Shown piece by piece: positions 36,544-48,484 of a stretch of DNA of 64,000 bases. The notes below the pieces were generated by a model, which ran no database searches, was not told the origin of the DNA, and saw only the letters and a list, made by a program, of their open reading frames with translations. Each line of letters starts with the position of its first letter. Within the stretch, counting starts at the first letter, position 1. Source of the DNA: Charina bottae (Eukaryota > Chordata > Lepidosauria > Squamata > Charinaidae); assembly GCA_023362775.1 (NCBI GenBank), contig JALMGJ010000060.1:2366501-2430500 (forward strand). Reading direction: 5' to 3'. A program made the position numbers and the translations under genes.

Positions 36544-36698
36544 ATGCGATTCGGGGTTGAATTTAAGGGTTGGAGGCGCTTTCGGATGCTTGATTTGGGA
36601 CGGCATAATTTTTGGCCCAAAAATTAAAAAATTCCTGACCGCGAATCTCCCGGGAGGGGCCGGACCGAATCAGCTCAAATTGAAAAACGAAGGCCGCC
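36544..36698 (+). repeat. 155-bp monomer with an 11-bp internal deletion
   Basis: CCGCG is joined directly to AATCTCCC at 36,643/36,644. This removes GAGTCAGGAAA (monomer positions about 101-111), which is the complete right arm of the conserved inverted repeat. The monomer also starts ATGCGATTC and has AAATTAAAA in the A-rich run. It is the only deletion longer than one base in the window. Confidence 0.92.
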
Positions 36699-37528
36699 AT
36701 GAGATTCGGGGTTGAATTTAAGGGTTGGAGGCGCTTACGGATGCTTGATTTGGGACGGCATAATTTTTGGCCCAAAAATCAAAAAATTCCTGACCGCGGA
36801 GTCAGGAAAAATCTCCCGGGAGGGGCCAAACCGAATCAGGTCAAATTGAAAAACGAAGGCCGCCATGAGATTCGGGGTTGAATTTAAGGGTTGGAGGCGC
36901 ATTCGGATGCTTGATTTGGGACGGCATAATTTTTGGCCCAAAAATCAAAAAATTCCTGACCGCGGAGTCAGGAAAAATCTCCCGGGAGGGGCCGGACCGA
37001 ATCAGCTCAAATTGAAAAACGAAGGCCGCCATGAGATTCGGGGTTGAATTTAAGGGTTGGAGGCGCTTTTGGATGCTTGATTTGGGACGGCATAATTTTT
37101 GGCCCAAAAATCAAAAAATTCCTGACCGCGGAGTCAGGAAAAATCTCCCGGGAGGGGCCGGACCGAATCAGGTCAAATTGAAAAACGAAGGCCGCCATGA
37201 GATTCGGGGTTGAATTTAAGGGTTGGAGGCGCTTTCGGATGCTTGATTTGGGACGGCATAATTTTTGGCCCAAAAATCAAAAAATTCCTGAGCACGGAGT
37301 CAGGAAAAATCTCCCGGGAGGGGCCGGACCGAATCAGGTCAAATTGAAAAACGAAGGCCGCCATGAGATTCGGGGTTGAATTTACGGGTTGGAGGCGCTT
37401 TCGGATGCTTGATTTGGGACGGCATAATTTTTGGCCCAAAAATCTTAAAATTCCTGACCGCGGAGTCAGGAAAAATCTCCCGGGAGGGGCCGGACCGAAT
37501 CAGGTCAAATTGAAAAACGAAGGCTGCC

Positions 37529-38690
37529 ATGAGATTCGGGGTTGAATTTAAGGGTTGGAGGCGCATTCGGATGCTTGATTTGGGACGGCAAAATTTTTGG
37601 CCCAAAAATCAAAAAATTCCTGAACGCGGAGTCAGGAAAAATCTCCCGGGAAGGGCTGGACCGAATCAGCTAAAATTGAAAAACGAAGGCCGCCATGAGA
37701 TTCGGGGTTGAATTTAAGGGTTGGAGGCGCTTTCGGATGCTTGATTTGGGACGGCATAATTTTTGGCCCAAAAATCAAAAAATTCCTGACCGCGGAGTCA
37801 GGAAAAATCTCCCGGGAGGGGCCGGACCGAATCAGGTCAAATTGAAAAACGAAGGCCGCCATGAGATTCAGGGTTGAATTTAAGGGTTGGAGGCGCATTC
37901 GGATGCTTGATTTTGGACGGCATAATTTTTGGCCCAAAAATCAAAAAATTCCTGACCGCGGAGTCAGGAAAAATCTCCCGGGAGGGGCCGGACCGAATCA
38001 GGTCAAATTGAAAAACGAAGGCCGCCATGAGATTCGGGGTTGAATTTAAGGGTTGGAGGCGCTTTCGGATGCTTGATTTGGGACGGCATAATTTTTGGCC
38101 CAAAAATCAAAAAATTCCTGACCGCGGAGTCAGGAAAAATCTCCCGGGAGGGGCCGGACCGAATCAGGTCAAATTGAAAAATGAAGGCCGCCATGAGATT
38201 CGGGTTTGAATTTAAGGGTTGGAGGCGCTTACGGATGCTTGATTTGGGACGGCATAATTTTTGGCCCAAAAATCAAAAAATTCCTGACCGCGGAGTCAGG
38301 AAAAATCTCCCGGGAGGGGCCGGACCGAATCAGGTCAAATTGAAAAACGAAGGCCGCCATGAGATTCGGGGTTGAATTTAAGGGTTGGAGGCGCTTTCGG
38401 ATGCTTGATTTGGGACGGCATAATTTTTGGCCCAAAAATCAAAAAATTCCTGACCGCGGAGTCAGGAAAAATCTCCCGGGAGGGGCCGGACCGAATCAGG
38501 TCAAATTGAAAAACGAAGGCCGCCATGAGATTCGGGTTTGAATTTAAGGGTTGGAGGCGCTTACGGATGCTTGATTTGGGACGGCATAATTTTTGGCCCA
38601 AAAATCAAAAAATTCCTGACCGCGAAGTCAGGAAAAATCTCCCGGGAGGGGCCGGACCGAATCAGGTCAAATTGAAAAACGAAGGCTGCC
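37529..38690 (+). repeat. Array domain 5: isolated D-A-C-A-B-A-B seven-mer (1,162 bp)
   Basis: One clean copy of the domain 1 seven-mer sits between diverged domains. Its closest relative in the window appears to be 31,065-32,227: both carry a private c156t change (AAAATGAAGG, at 31,717 and 38,181) at the end of the fourth monomer. The offset is 39 monomers after allowing for the one-base insertion and the 11-bp deletion in between. Confidence 0.78.
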
Positions 38691-39188
38691 ATGAGATTCG
38701 GGGTTGAATTTAAGGGTTGGAGGCGCTTCCGGATGCTTGATTTGAGACGGCAAAGATATCGGCCCAAAAATAAAAAAATTCCTGACCGCGGAGTCAGGAA
38801 AAATCTCCCGGGAGGGGCTGGACCGAATCCGCTAAAATTGAAAAACGAAGGCCGCCATGAGATTCGGGGTTGAATTTAAGGGTTGGAGGCGCTTCCGGAT
38901 GCTTGATTTGAGACGGCAAAATTTTTGGCCCAAAAATCTTAAAATTCCTGACCGCGGAGTCAGGAAAAATCTCCCGGGAGGGGCCGGACCCAATCAGGTC
39001 AAATTGAAAAACGAAGGCCGCCATGAGATTCGGGGTTGAATTTAAGGGTTGGAGGCGCTTCCGGATGCTTGATTTGAGACGGCAAAATTTTCGGCCCAAA
39101 AATCTTAAAATTCCTGACCGCGAAGTCAGGAAAAATCTCCCGGGAGGGGCTGGACCGAATCAGCTCAAATTGAAAAACGAAGGCCGCC

Positions 39189-39852
39189 ATGAGATTCGGG
39201 GTTGAATTTAAGGGTTGGAGGCGCTTCCGGATGCTTGATTTGGGACGGCATAATTTTTGGCCCAAAAATCAAAAAATTCCTGACCGCGGAGTCAGGAAAA
39301 ATCTCCCGGGAGGGGCCGGACCGAATCAGGTCAAATTGAAAAACAAAGGCCGCCATGAGATTCGGGGTTGAATTTAAGGGTTGGAGGCGCTTCCGGATGC
39401 TTGATTTGAGACGGCAAAGATATCGGCCCAAAAATCAAAAAATTCCTGACCGCGGAGTCAGGAAAAATCTCCCGGGAGGGGCTGGACCGAATCAGCTAAA
39501 ATTGAAAAACGAAGGCCGCCATGAGATTCGGGGTTGAATTTAAGGGTTGGAGGCGCTTCCGGATGCTTGATTTGGGACGGCATAATTTTTGGCCCAAAAA
39601 TCAAAAAATTCCTGACCGCGGAGTCAGGAAAAATCTCCCGGGAGGGGCCGGACCGAATCAGGTCAAATTGAAAAACAAAGGCCGCCATGAGATTCGGGGT
39701 TGAATTTAAGGGTTGGAGGCGCTTCCGGATGCTTGATTTGAGACGGCAAAGATATCGGCCCAAAAATCAAAAAATTCCTGACCGCGGAGTCAGGAAAAAT
39801 CTCCCGGGAGGGGCTGGACCGAATCAGCTAAAATTGAAAAACGAAGGCCGCC
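39189..39852 (+). repeat. Dimeric 332-bp unit (t39c A-type plus V), tandem pair
   Basis: A t39c monomer ending AAACAAAGG is followed by a V monomer ending CAGCTAAAA; the pair is repeated at 39,521. The same pair-of-pairs recurs at 41,015-41,678 and 42,011-42,674, each time preceded by a K copy with GCGAAGTC (39,023; 40,849; 41,845). Confidence 0.78.
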
Positions 39853-40848
39853 ATGAGATTCGGGGTTGAATTTAAGGGTTGGAGGCGCTTTCGGATGCTT
39901 GATTTGGGACGGCATAATTTTTGGCCCAAAAATCAAAAAATTCCTGACCGCGGAGTCAGGAAAAATCTCCCGGGAGGGGCCAAACCGAATCAGGTCAAAT
40001 TGAAAAACGAAGGCCGCCATGAGATTCGGGGTTGAATTTAAGCGTTGGAGGCGCTTTCGGATGCTTGATTTGAGACGGCAAAATTTTCGGCCCAAAAATC
40101 TTAAAATTCCTGACCGCGGAGTCAGGAAAAATCTCCCGGGAGGGGCCGGACCGAATCAGGTCAAATTGAAAAACGAAGGCCGCCATGAGATTCGGGGTTG
40201 AATTTAAGGGTTGGAGGCGCTTCCGGATGCTTGATTTGAGACGGCAAAATTTTCGGCCCAAAAATCTTAAAATTCCTGACCGCGGAGTCAGGAAAAATCT
40301 CCCGGGAGGGGCCGGACCGAATCAGGTCAAATTGAAAAACGAAGGCCGCCATGAGATTCGGGGTTGAATTTAAGGGTTGGAGGCGCTTTCGGATGCTTGA
40401 TTTGGGACGGCATAATTTTTGGCCCAAAAATCAAAAAATTCCTGACCGCGGAGTCAGGAAAAATCTCCCGGGAGGGGCCGGACCGAATCAGGTCAAATTG
40501 AAAAACGAAGGCCGCCATGAGATTCGGGGTTGAATTTAAGGGTTGGAGGCGCTTTCGGATGCTTGATTTGGGACGGCATAATTTTTGGCCCAAAAATCAA
40601 AAAATTCCTGACCGCGGAGTCAGGAAAAATCTCCCGGGAGGGGCCGGACCGAATCAGGTCAAATTGAAAAACGAAGGCCGCCATGAGATTCGGGTTTGAA
40701 TTTAAGGGTTGGAGGCGCTTTCGGATGCTTGATTTGGGACGGCATAATTTTTGGCCCAAAAATCTTAAAATTCCTGACCGCGGAGTCAGGAAAAATCTCC
40801 CGGGAGGGGCCGGACCGAATCAGGTCAAATTGAAAAACGAAGGCCGCC

Positions 40849-42840
40849 ATGAGATTCGGGGTTGAATTTAAGGGTTGGAGGCGCTTCCGGATGCTTGATT
40901 TGAGACGGCAAAATTTTCGGCCCAAAAATCTTAAAATTCCTGACCGCGAAGTCAGGAAAAATCTCCCGGGAGGGGCTGGACCGAATCAGCTCAAATTGAA
41001 AAACGAAGGCCGCCATGAGATTTGGGGTTGAATTTAAGGGTTGGAGGCGCTTCCGGATGCTTGATTTGGGACGGCATAATTTTTGGCCCAAAAATCAAAA
41101 AATTCCTGACCGCGGAGTCAGGAAAAATCTCCCGGGAGGGGCCGGACCGAATCAGGTCAAATTGAAAAACAAAGGCCGCCATGAGATTCGGGGTTGAATT
41201 TAAGGGTTGGAGGCGCTTCCGGATGCTTGATTTGAGACGGCAAAGATATCGGCCCAAAAATCAAAAAATTCCTGACCGCGGAGTCAGGAAAAATCTCCCG
41301 GGAGGGGCTGGACCGAATCAGCTAAAATTGAAAAACGAAGGCCGCCATGAGATTCGGGGTTGAATTTAAGCGTTGGAGGCGCTTCCGGATGCTTGATTTG
41401 GGACGGCATAATTTTTGGCCCAAAAATCAAAAAATTCCTGACCGCGGAGTCAGGAAAAATCTCCCGGGAGGGGCCGGACCGAATCAGGTCAAATTGAAAA
41501 ACAAAGGCCGCCATGAGATTCGGGGTTGAATTTAAGGGTTGGAGGCGCTTCCGGATGCTTGATTTGAGACGGCAAAGATATTGGCCCAAAAATCAAAAAA
41601 TTCCTGACCGCGGAGTCAGGAAAAATCTCCCGGGAGGGGCTGGACCGAATCAGCTAAAATTGAAAAACGAAGGCCGCCATGAGATTCGGGGTTGAATTTA
41701 AGGGTTGGAGGCGCTTTCGGATGCTTGATTTGGGACGGCATAATTTTTGGCCCAAAAATCTTAAAATTCCTGACCGCGGAGTCAGGAAAAATCTCCTGGG
41801 AGGGGCCGGACCGAACCAGGTCAAATTGAAAAACGAAGGCCGCCATGAGATTCGAGGTTGAATTTAAGGGTTGGAGGCGCTTCCGGATGCTTGATTTGAG
41901 ACGGCAAAATTTTCGGCCCAAAAATCTTAAAATTCCTGACCGCGAAGTCAGGAAAAATCTCCCGGGAGGGGCTGGACCGAATCAGCTCAAATTGAAAAAC
42001 GAAGGCCGCCATGAGATTTGGGGTTGAATTTAAGGGTTGGAGGCGCTTCCGGATGCTTGATTTGGGACGGCATAATTTTTGGCCCAAAAATCAAAAAATT
42101 CCTGACCGCGGAGTCAGGAAAAATCTCCCGGGAGGGGCCGGACCGAATCAGGTCAAATTGAAAAACAAAGGCCGCCATGAGATTCGGGGTTGAATTTAAG
42201 GGTTGGAGGCGCTTCCGGATGCTTGATTTGAGACGGCAAAGATATCGGCCCAAAAATCAAAAAATTCCTGACCGCGGAGTCAGGAAAAATCTCCCGGGAG
42301 GGGCTGGACCGAATCAGCTCAAATTGAAAAACGAAGGCCGCCATGAGATTCGGGGTTGAATTTAAGGGTTGGAGGCGCTTCCGGATGCTTGATTTGGGAC
42401 GGCATAATTTTTGGCCCAAAAATCAAAAAATTCCTGACCGCGGAGTCAGGAAAAATCTCCCGGGAGGGGCCGGACCGAATCAGGTCAAATTGAAAAACAA
42501 AGGCCGCCATGAGATTCGGGGTTGAATTTAAGGGTTGGAGGCGCTTCCGGATGCTTGATTTGAGACGGCAAAGATATCGGCCCAAAAATCAAAAAATTCC
42601 TGACCGCGGAGTCAGGAAAAATCTCCCGGGAGGGGCTGGACCGAATCAGCTAAAATTGAAAAACGAAGGCCGCCATGAGATTCGGGGTTGAATTTAAGGG
42701 TTGGAGGCGCTTTCGGATGCTTGATTTGGGACGGCATAATTTTTGGCCCAAAAATCAAAAAATTCCTGACCGCGGAGTCAGGAAAAATCTCCCGGGAGGG
42801 GCCAAACCGAATCAGGTCAAATTGAAAAACGAAGGCCGCC
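40849..42840 (+). repeat. Tandem duplicate of a 6-monomer unit (2 x 996 bp)
   Basis: 40,849-41,844 and 41,845-42,840 each contain a K copy with GCGAAGTC, then the t39c/V dimer twice, then an A-like copy. Differences include AAGCGTTGG at 41,347, GATATT at 41,513, and the last monomer, which is K-like at 41,679 but GGCCAAACC at 42,675. Confidence 0.75.
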
Positions 42841-43006
42841 ATGAGATTTGGGGTTGAATTTAAGCGTTGGAGGCGCTTTCGGATGCTTGATTTGAGACGG
42901 CAAAATTTTCGGCCCAAAAATCTTAAAATTCCTGACCGCGGAGTCAGGAAAAATCTCCCGGGAGGGGCCGGACCGAATCAGGTCAAATTGAAAAACGAAG
43001 GCCGCC

Positions 43007-44334
43007 ATGAGATTCGGGGTTGAATTTAAGGGTTGGAGGCGCTTCCGGATGCTTGATTTGAGACGGCAAAATTTTCGGCCCAAAAATCTTAAAATTCCTG
43101 ACCGCGGAGTCAGGAAAAATCTCCCGGGAGGGGCCGGACCGAATCAGGTCAAATTGAAAAACGAAGGCCGCCATGTGATTCGGGGTTGAATTTAAGGGTT
43201 GGAGGCGCTTTCGGATGCTTGATTTGGGACGGCATAATTTTTGGCCCAAAAATCAAAAAATTCCTGACCGCGGAGTCAGGAAAAATCTCCCGGGAGGGGC
43301 CAAACCGAATCAGGTCAAATTGAAAAACGAAGGCCGCCATGAGATTCGGGGTTGAATTTAAGGGTTGGAGGCGCATTCGGATGCTTGATTTGGGACGGCA
43401 TAATTTTTGGCCCAAAAATCAAAAAATTCCTGACCGCGGAGTCAGGAAAAATCTCCCGGGAGGGGCCGGACCGAATCAGGTCAAATTGAAAAACGAAGGC
43501 CGCCATGAGATTCGGGGTTGAATTTAAGGGTTGGAGGCGCTTTCGGATGCTTGATTTGGGATGGCATAATTTTTGGCCCAAAAATCAAAAAATTCCTGAC
43601 CTCGGAGTCAGGAAAAATCTCCCGGGAGGGGCCGGACCGAATCAGGTCAAATTGAAAAACGAAGGCCGCCATGAGATTCGGGGTTGAATTTAAGGGTTGG
43701 AGGCGCTTTCGGATGCTTGATTTGAGACGGCAAAATTTTCGGCCCAAAAATCTTAAAATTCCTGACCGCGGAGTCAGGAAAAATCTCCCGGGAGGGGCCG
43801 GACCGAATCAGGTCAAATTGAAAAACGAAGGCCGCCATGTGATTCGGGGTTGAATTTAAGGGTTGGAGGCGCTTTCGGATGCTTGATTTGGGACGGCATA
43901 ATTTTTGGCCCAAAAATCAAAAAATTCCTGACCGCGGAGTCAGGAAAAATCTCCCGGGAGGGGCCAAACCGAATCAGGTCAAATTGAAAAACGAAGGCCG
44001 CCATGAGATTCGGGGTTGAATTTAAGGGTTGGAGGCGCATTCGGATGCTTGATTTGGGACGGCATAATTTTTGGCCCAAAAATCAAAAAATTCCTGACCG
44101 CGGAGTCAGGAAAAATCTCCCGGGAGGGGCCGGACCGAATCAGGTCAAATTGAAAAACGAAGGCCGCCATGAGATTCGGGGTTGAATTTAAGGGTTGGAG
44201 GCGCTTTCGGATGCTTGATTTGGGATGGCATAATTTTTGGCCCAAAAATCAAAAAATTCCTGACCTCGGAGTCAGGAAAAATCTCCCGGGAGGGGCCGGA
44301 CCGAATCAGGTCAAATTGAAAAACGAAGGCCGCC
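43007..44334 (+). repeat. Tandem duplicate of a 4-monomer unit (2 x 664 bp)
   Basis: 43,007-43,670 and 43,671-44,334 both run a K copy, an ATGTGATTC copy with GGCCAAACC, a t37a copy, and a copy with GGGATGGC and CCTCGGAG. The paired ATGTGATTC and CCTCGGAG markers make the duplication unambiguous. The first monomers differ at t39c. Confidence 0.82.
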
Positions 44335-44832
44335 ATGAGATTCGGGGTTGAATTTAAGGGTTGGAGGCGCTTTCGGATGCTTGATTTGGGACGGCATAAT
44401 TTTTGGCCCAAAAATCTTAAAATTCCTGACCGCGGAGTCAGGAAAAATCTCCCGGGAGGGGCCGGACCGAATCAGGTCAAATTGAAAAACGAAGGCCGCC
44501 ATGAGATTCGGGGTTGAATTTAAGGGTTGGAGGCGCTTCCGGATGCTTGATTTGAGACGGCAAAATTTTCGGCCCAAAAATCTTAAAATTCCTGACCGCG
44601 AAGTCAGGAAAAATCTCCCGGGAGGGGCTGGACCGAATCAGCTCAAATTGAAAAACGAAGGCCGCCATGAGATTCGGGGTTGAATTTAAGGGTTGGAGGC
44701 GCTTCCGGATGCTTGATTTGGGACGGCATAATTTTTGGCCCAAAAATCAAAAAATTCCTGACCGCGGAGTCAGGAAAAATCTCCCGGGAGGGGCCGGACC
44801 GAATCAGGTCAAATTGAAAAACGAAGGCCGCC

Positions 44833-47800
44833 ATGAGATTCGGGGTTGAATTTCAGGGTTGGAGGCGCTTTCGGATGCTTGATTTGGGACGGCATAATTT
44901 TTGGCCCAAAAATCAAAAAATTCCTGACCGCGGAGTCAGGAAAAATCTCCCGGGAGGGGCCAAACCGAATCAGGTCAAATTGAAAAACGAAGGCCGCCAT
45001 GAGATTCGGGGTTGAATTTAAGCGTTGGAGGCGCTTTCGGATGCTTGATTTGAGACGGCAAAATTTTCGGCCCAAAAATCTTAAAATTCCTGACCGCGGA
45101 GTCAGGAAAAATCTCCCGGGAGGGGCCGGACCGAATCAGGTCAAATTGAAAAACGAAGGCCGCCATGAGATTCGGGGTTGAATTTAAGGGTTGGAGGCGC
45201 TTTCGGATCCTTGATTTGGGACGGCATAATTTTTGGCCGAAAAATCAAAAAATTCCTGACCGCGGAGTCAGGAAAAATCTCCCGGGAGGGGCCAAACCGA
45301 ATCAGGTCAAATTGAAAAACGAAGGCCGCCATGAGATTCGGGGTTGAATTTAAGCGTTGGAGGCGCTTTCGGATGCTTGATTTGAGACGGCAAAATTTTC
45401 GGCCCAAAAATCTTAAAATTCCTGACCGCGGAGTCAGGAAAAATCTCCCGGGAGGGGCCGGACCGAATCAGGTCAAATTGAAAAACGAAGGCCGCCATGA
45501 GATTCGGGGTTGAATTTAAGGGTTGGAGGCGCTTTCGGATGCTTGATTTGGGACGGCATAATTTTTGGCCCAAAAATCAAAAAATTCCTGACCGCGGAGT
45601 CAGGAAAAATCTCCCGGGAGGGGCCAAACCGAATCAGGTCAAATTGAAAAACGAAGGCCGCCATGAGATTCGGGGTTGAATTTAAGCGTTGGAGGCGCTT
45701 TCGGATGCTTGATTTGAGACGGCAAAATTTTCGGCCCAATAATCTTAAAATTCCTGACCGCGGAGTCAGGAAAAATCTCCCGGGAGGGGCCGGACCGAAT
45801 CAGGTCAAATTGAAAAACGAAGGCCGCCATGAGATTCGGGGTTGAATTTAAGGGTTGGAGGCGCTTCCGGATGCTTGATTTGAGACGGCAAAATTTTCGG
45901 CCCAAAAATCTTAAAATTCCTGACCGCGGAGTCAGGAAAAATCTCCCGGGAGGGGCCGGACCGAATCAGGTCAAATTGAAAAACGAAGGCCGCCATGAGA
46001 TTCGGGGTTGAATTTAAGGGTTGGAGGCGCTTCCGGATGCTTGATTTGAGACGACAAAATTTTCGGCCCAAAAATCTTAAAATTCCTGACCGCGGAGTCA
46101 GGAAAAATCTCCCGGGAGGGGCCGGACCAAATCAGGTCAAATTAAAAAACGAAGGCCGCCATGAGATTCGGGGTTGAATTTAAGGGTTGGAGGCGCTTAC
46201 GGGTGCTTGATTTGGGACGGCATAATTTTTGGCCCAAAAATCAAAAAATTCCTGACCGCGGAGTCAGGAAAAATCTCCCGAAAGGGGCCGGACCGAATCA
46301 GGTCAAATTGAAAAACGAAGGCCGCCATGAGATTCGGGGTTGAATTTAAGGGTTGGAGGCGCTTCCGGATGCTTGATTTGAGACGGCAAGATTTTCGGCC
46401 CAAAAATCTTAAAATTCCTGACCGCGGAGTCAGGAAAAATCTCCCGGGAGGGGCCGGACCGAATCAGGTCAAATTGAAAAACGAAGGCCGCCATGAGATT
46501 CGGGGTTGAATTTAAGGGTTGGAGGCGCTTCCGGATGCTTGATTTGAGACGGCAAAGATATCGGCCCAAAAATCAAAAAATTCCTGACCGCGGAGTCAGG
46601 AAAAATCTCCCGGGAGGGTCCGGACCGAATCAGGTCAAATTGAAAAACGAAGGCCGCCATGAGATTCGGGGTTGAATTTAAGGGTTGGAGGCGCTTTCGG
46701 ATGCTTGATTTGGGACGGCATAATTTTTGGCCCAAAAATCAAAAAATTCCTGACCGCGGAGTCAGGAAAAATCTCCCGGGAGGGGCCAAACCGAATCAGG
46801 TCAAATTGAAAAACGAAGGCCGCCATGAGATTCGGGGTTGAATTTAAGCGTTGGAGGCGCTTTCGGATGCTTGATTTGAGACGGCAAAATTTTCGGCCCA
46901 AAAATCTTAAAATTCCTGACCGCGGAGTCAGGAAAAATCTCCCGGGAGGGGCCGGACCGAATCAGGTCAAATTGAAAAACGATGGCCGCCATGAGATTCG
47001 GGGTTGAATTTAAGGGTTGGAGGCGCTTTCGGATCCTTGATTTGGGACGGCATAATTTTTGGCCGAAAAATCAAAAAATTCCTGACCGCGGAGTCAGGAA
47101 AAATCTCCCGGGAGGGGCCAAACCGAATCAGGTCAAATTGAAAAACGAAGGCCGCCATGAGATTCGGGGTTGAATTTAAGTGTTGGAGGCGCTTTCGGAT
47201 GCTTGATTTGAGACGGCAAAATTTTCGGCCCAAAAATCTTAAAATTCCTGACCGCGGAGTCAGGAAAAATCTCCCGGGAGGGGCCGGACCGAATCAGGTC
47301 AAATTGAAAAACGAAGGCCGCCATGAGATTCGGGGTTGAATTTAAGGGTTGGAGGCGCTTTCGGATGCTTGATTTGGGACGGCATAATTTTTGGCCCAAA
47401 AATCAAAAAATTCCTGACCGCGGAGTCAGGAAAAATCTCCCGGGAGGGGCCAAACCGAATCAGGTCAAATTGAAAAACGAAGGCCGCCATGAGATTCGGG
47501 GTTGAATTTAAGCGTTGGAGGCGCTTTCGGATGCTTGATTTGAGACGGCAAAATTTTCGGCCCAATAATCTTAAAATTCCTGACCGCGGAGTCAGGAAAA
47601 ATCTCCCGGGAGGGGCCGGACCGAATCAGGTCAAATTGAAAAACGAAGGCCGCCATGAGATTCGGGGTTGAATTTAAGGGTTGGAGGCGCTTCCGGATGC
47701 TTGATTTGAGACGGCAAAATTTTCGGCCCAAAAATCTTAAAATTCCTGACCGCGGAGTCAGGAAAAATCTCCCGGGAGGGGCCGGACCGAATCAGGTCAA

Positions 47801-48484
47801 ATTGAAAAACGAAGGCCGCCATGAGATTCGGGGTTGAATTTAAGGGTTGGAGGCGCTTCCGGATGCTTGATTTGAGACGACAAAATTTTCGGCCCAAAAA
47901 TCTTAAAATTCCTGACCGCGGAGTCAGGAAAAATCTCCCGGGAGGGGCCGGACCAAATCAGGTCAAATTAAAAAACGAAGGCCGCCATGAGATTCGGGGT
48001 TGAATTTAAGGGTTGGAGGCGCTTACGGGTGCTTGATTTGGGACGGCATAATTTTTGGCCCAAAAATCAAAAAATTCCTGACCGCGGAGTCAGGAAAAAT
48101 CTCCCGAAAGGGGCCGGACCGAATCAGGTCAAATTGAAAAACGAAGGCCGCCATGAGATTCGGGGTTGAATTTAAGGGTTGGAGGCGCTTCCGGATGCTT
48201 GATTTGAGACGGCAAGATTTTCGGCCCAAAAATCTTAAAATTCCTGACCGCGGAGTCAGGAAAAATCTCCCGGGAGGGGCCGGACCGAATCAGGTCAAAT
48301 TGAAAAACGAAGGCCGCCATGAGATTCGGGGTTGAATTTAAGGGTTGGAGGCGCTTACGGATGCTTGATTTGGGACGGCATAATTTTTGGCCCAAAAATC
48401 AAAAAATTCCTGACCGCGGAGTCAGGAAAAATCTCCCGGGAGGGGCCGGACCGAATCAGGTCAAATTGAAAAACGAAGGCCGCC
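44833..48484 (+). repeat. Eleven-monomer higher-order repeat, tandem pair (2 x 1,826 bp)
   Basis: 44,833-46,658 and 46,659-48,484 share ten successive monomers. Markers at the same relative positions include GGATCC (45,205 and 47,031), GGCCCAATAATC (45,663 and 47,489 monomers), ACGACAAAA with GGACCAAATC and AAATTAAAAAAC (45,995 and 47,821), TTACGGGTGC with CCCGAAAGG (46,161 and 47,987) and CAAGATTTTCGG (46,327 and 48,153). The eleventh monomer differs (V at 46,493; t39a at 48,319). Single-base differences such as AACGATGG at 46,982 and AAGTGTTGG at 47,157 show limited divergence. Confidence 0.85.

Larger units (their letters stand above)
33058..37528 (+). repeat. Array domain 4: mixed monomers with a 996-bp doublet
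   Basis: This stretch mixes type G-like copies with AAGCGTTGG, CTTTTGGATGC copies, CCCAAATATC copies, type E, and copies with GGAGGCACATTC (35,216 and 36,212). It contains the hexamer doublet and the 155-bp deletion monomer listed separately. One monomer (35,548) reads CCCTGAG at the landmark, so its ATG is lost. Confidence 0.7.
38691..48484 (+). repeat. Array domain 6: V, K and g130a,g131a monomers
   Basis: Three variants rare or absent to the left become dominant here: V (CAAAGATATCGG, creating GATATC in seven copies; an eighth at 41,513 has GATATT), K (AATCTTAAAATTCC) and GGGGCCAAACCG (g130a, g131a). GCTTCCGG (t39c) is also common. Monomers are arranged in 2-, 4-, 6- and 11-monomer units. 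Scattered K and g130a,g131a copies occur earlier (for example 32,228 and 36,699), so these variants pre-date the local expansion. Confidence 0.75.
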
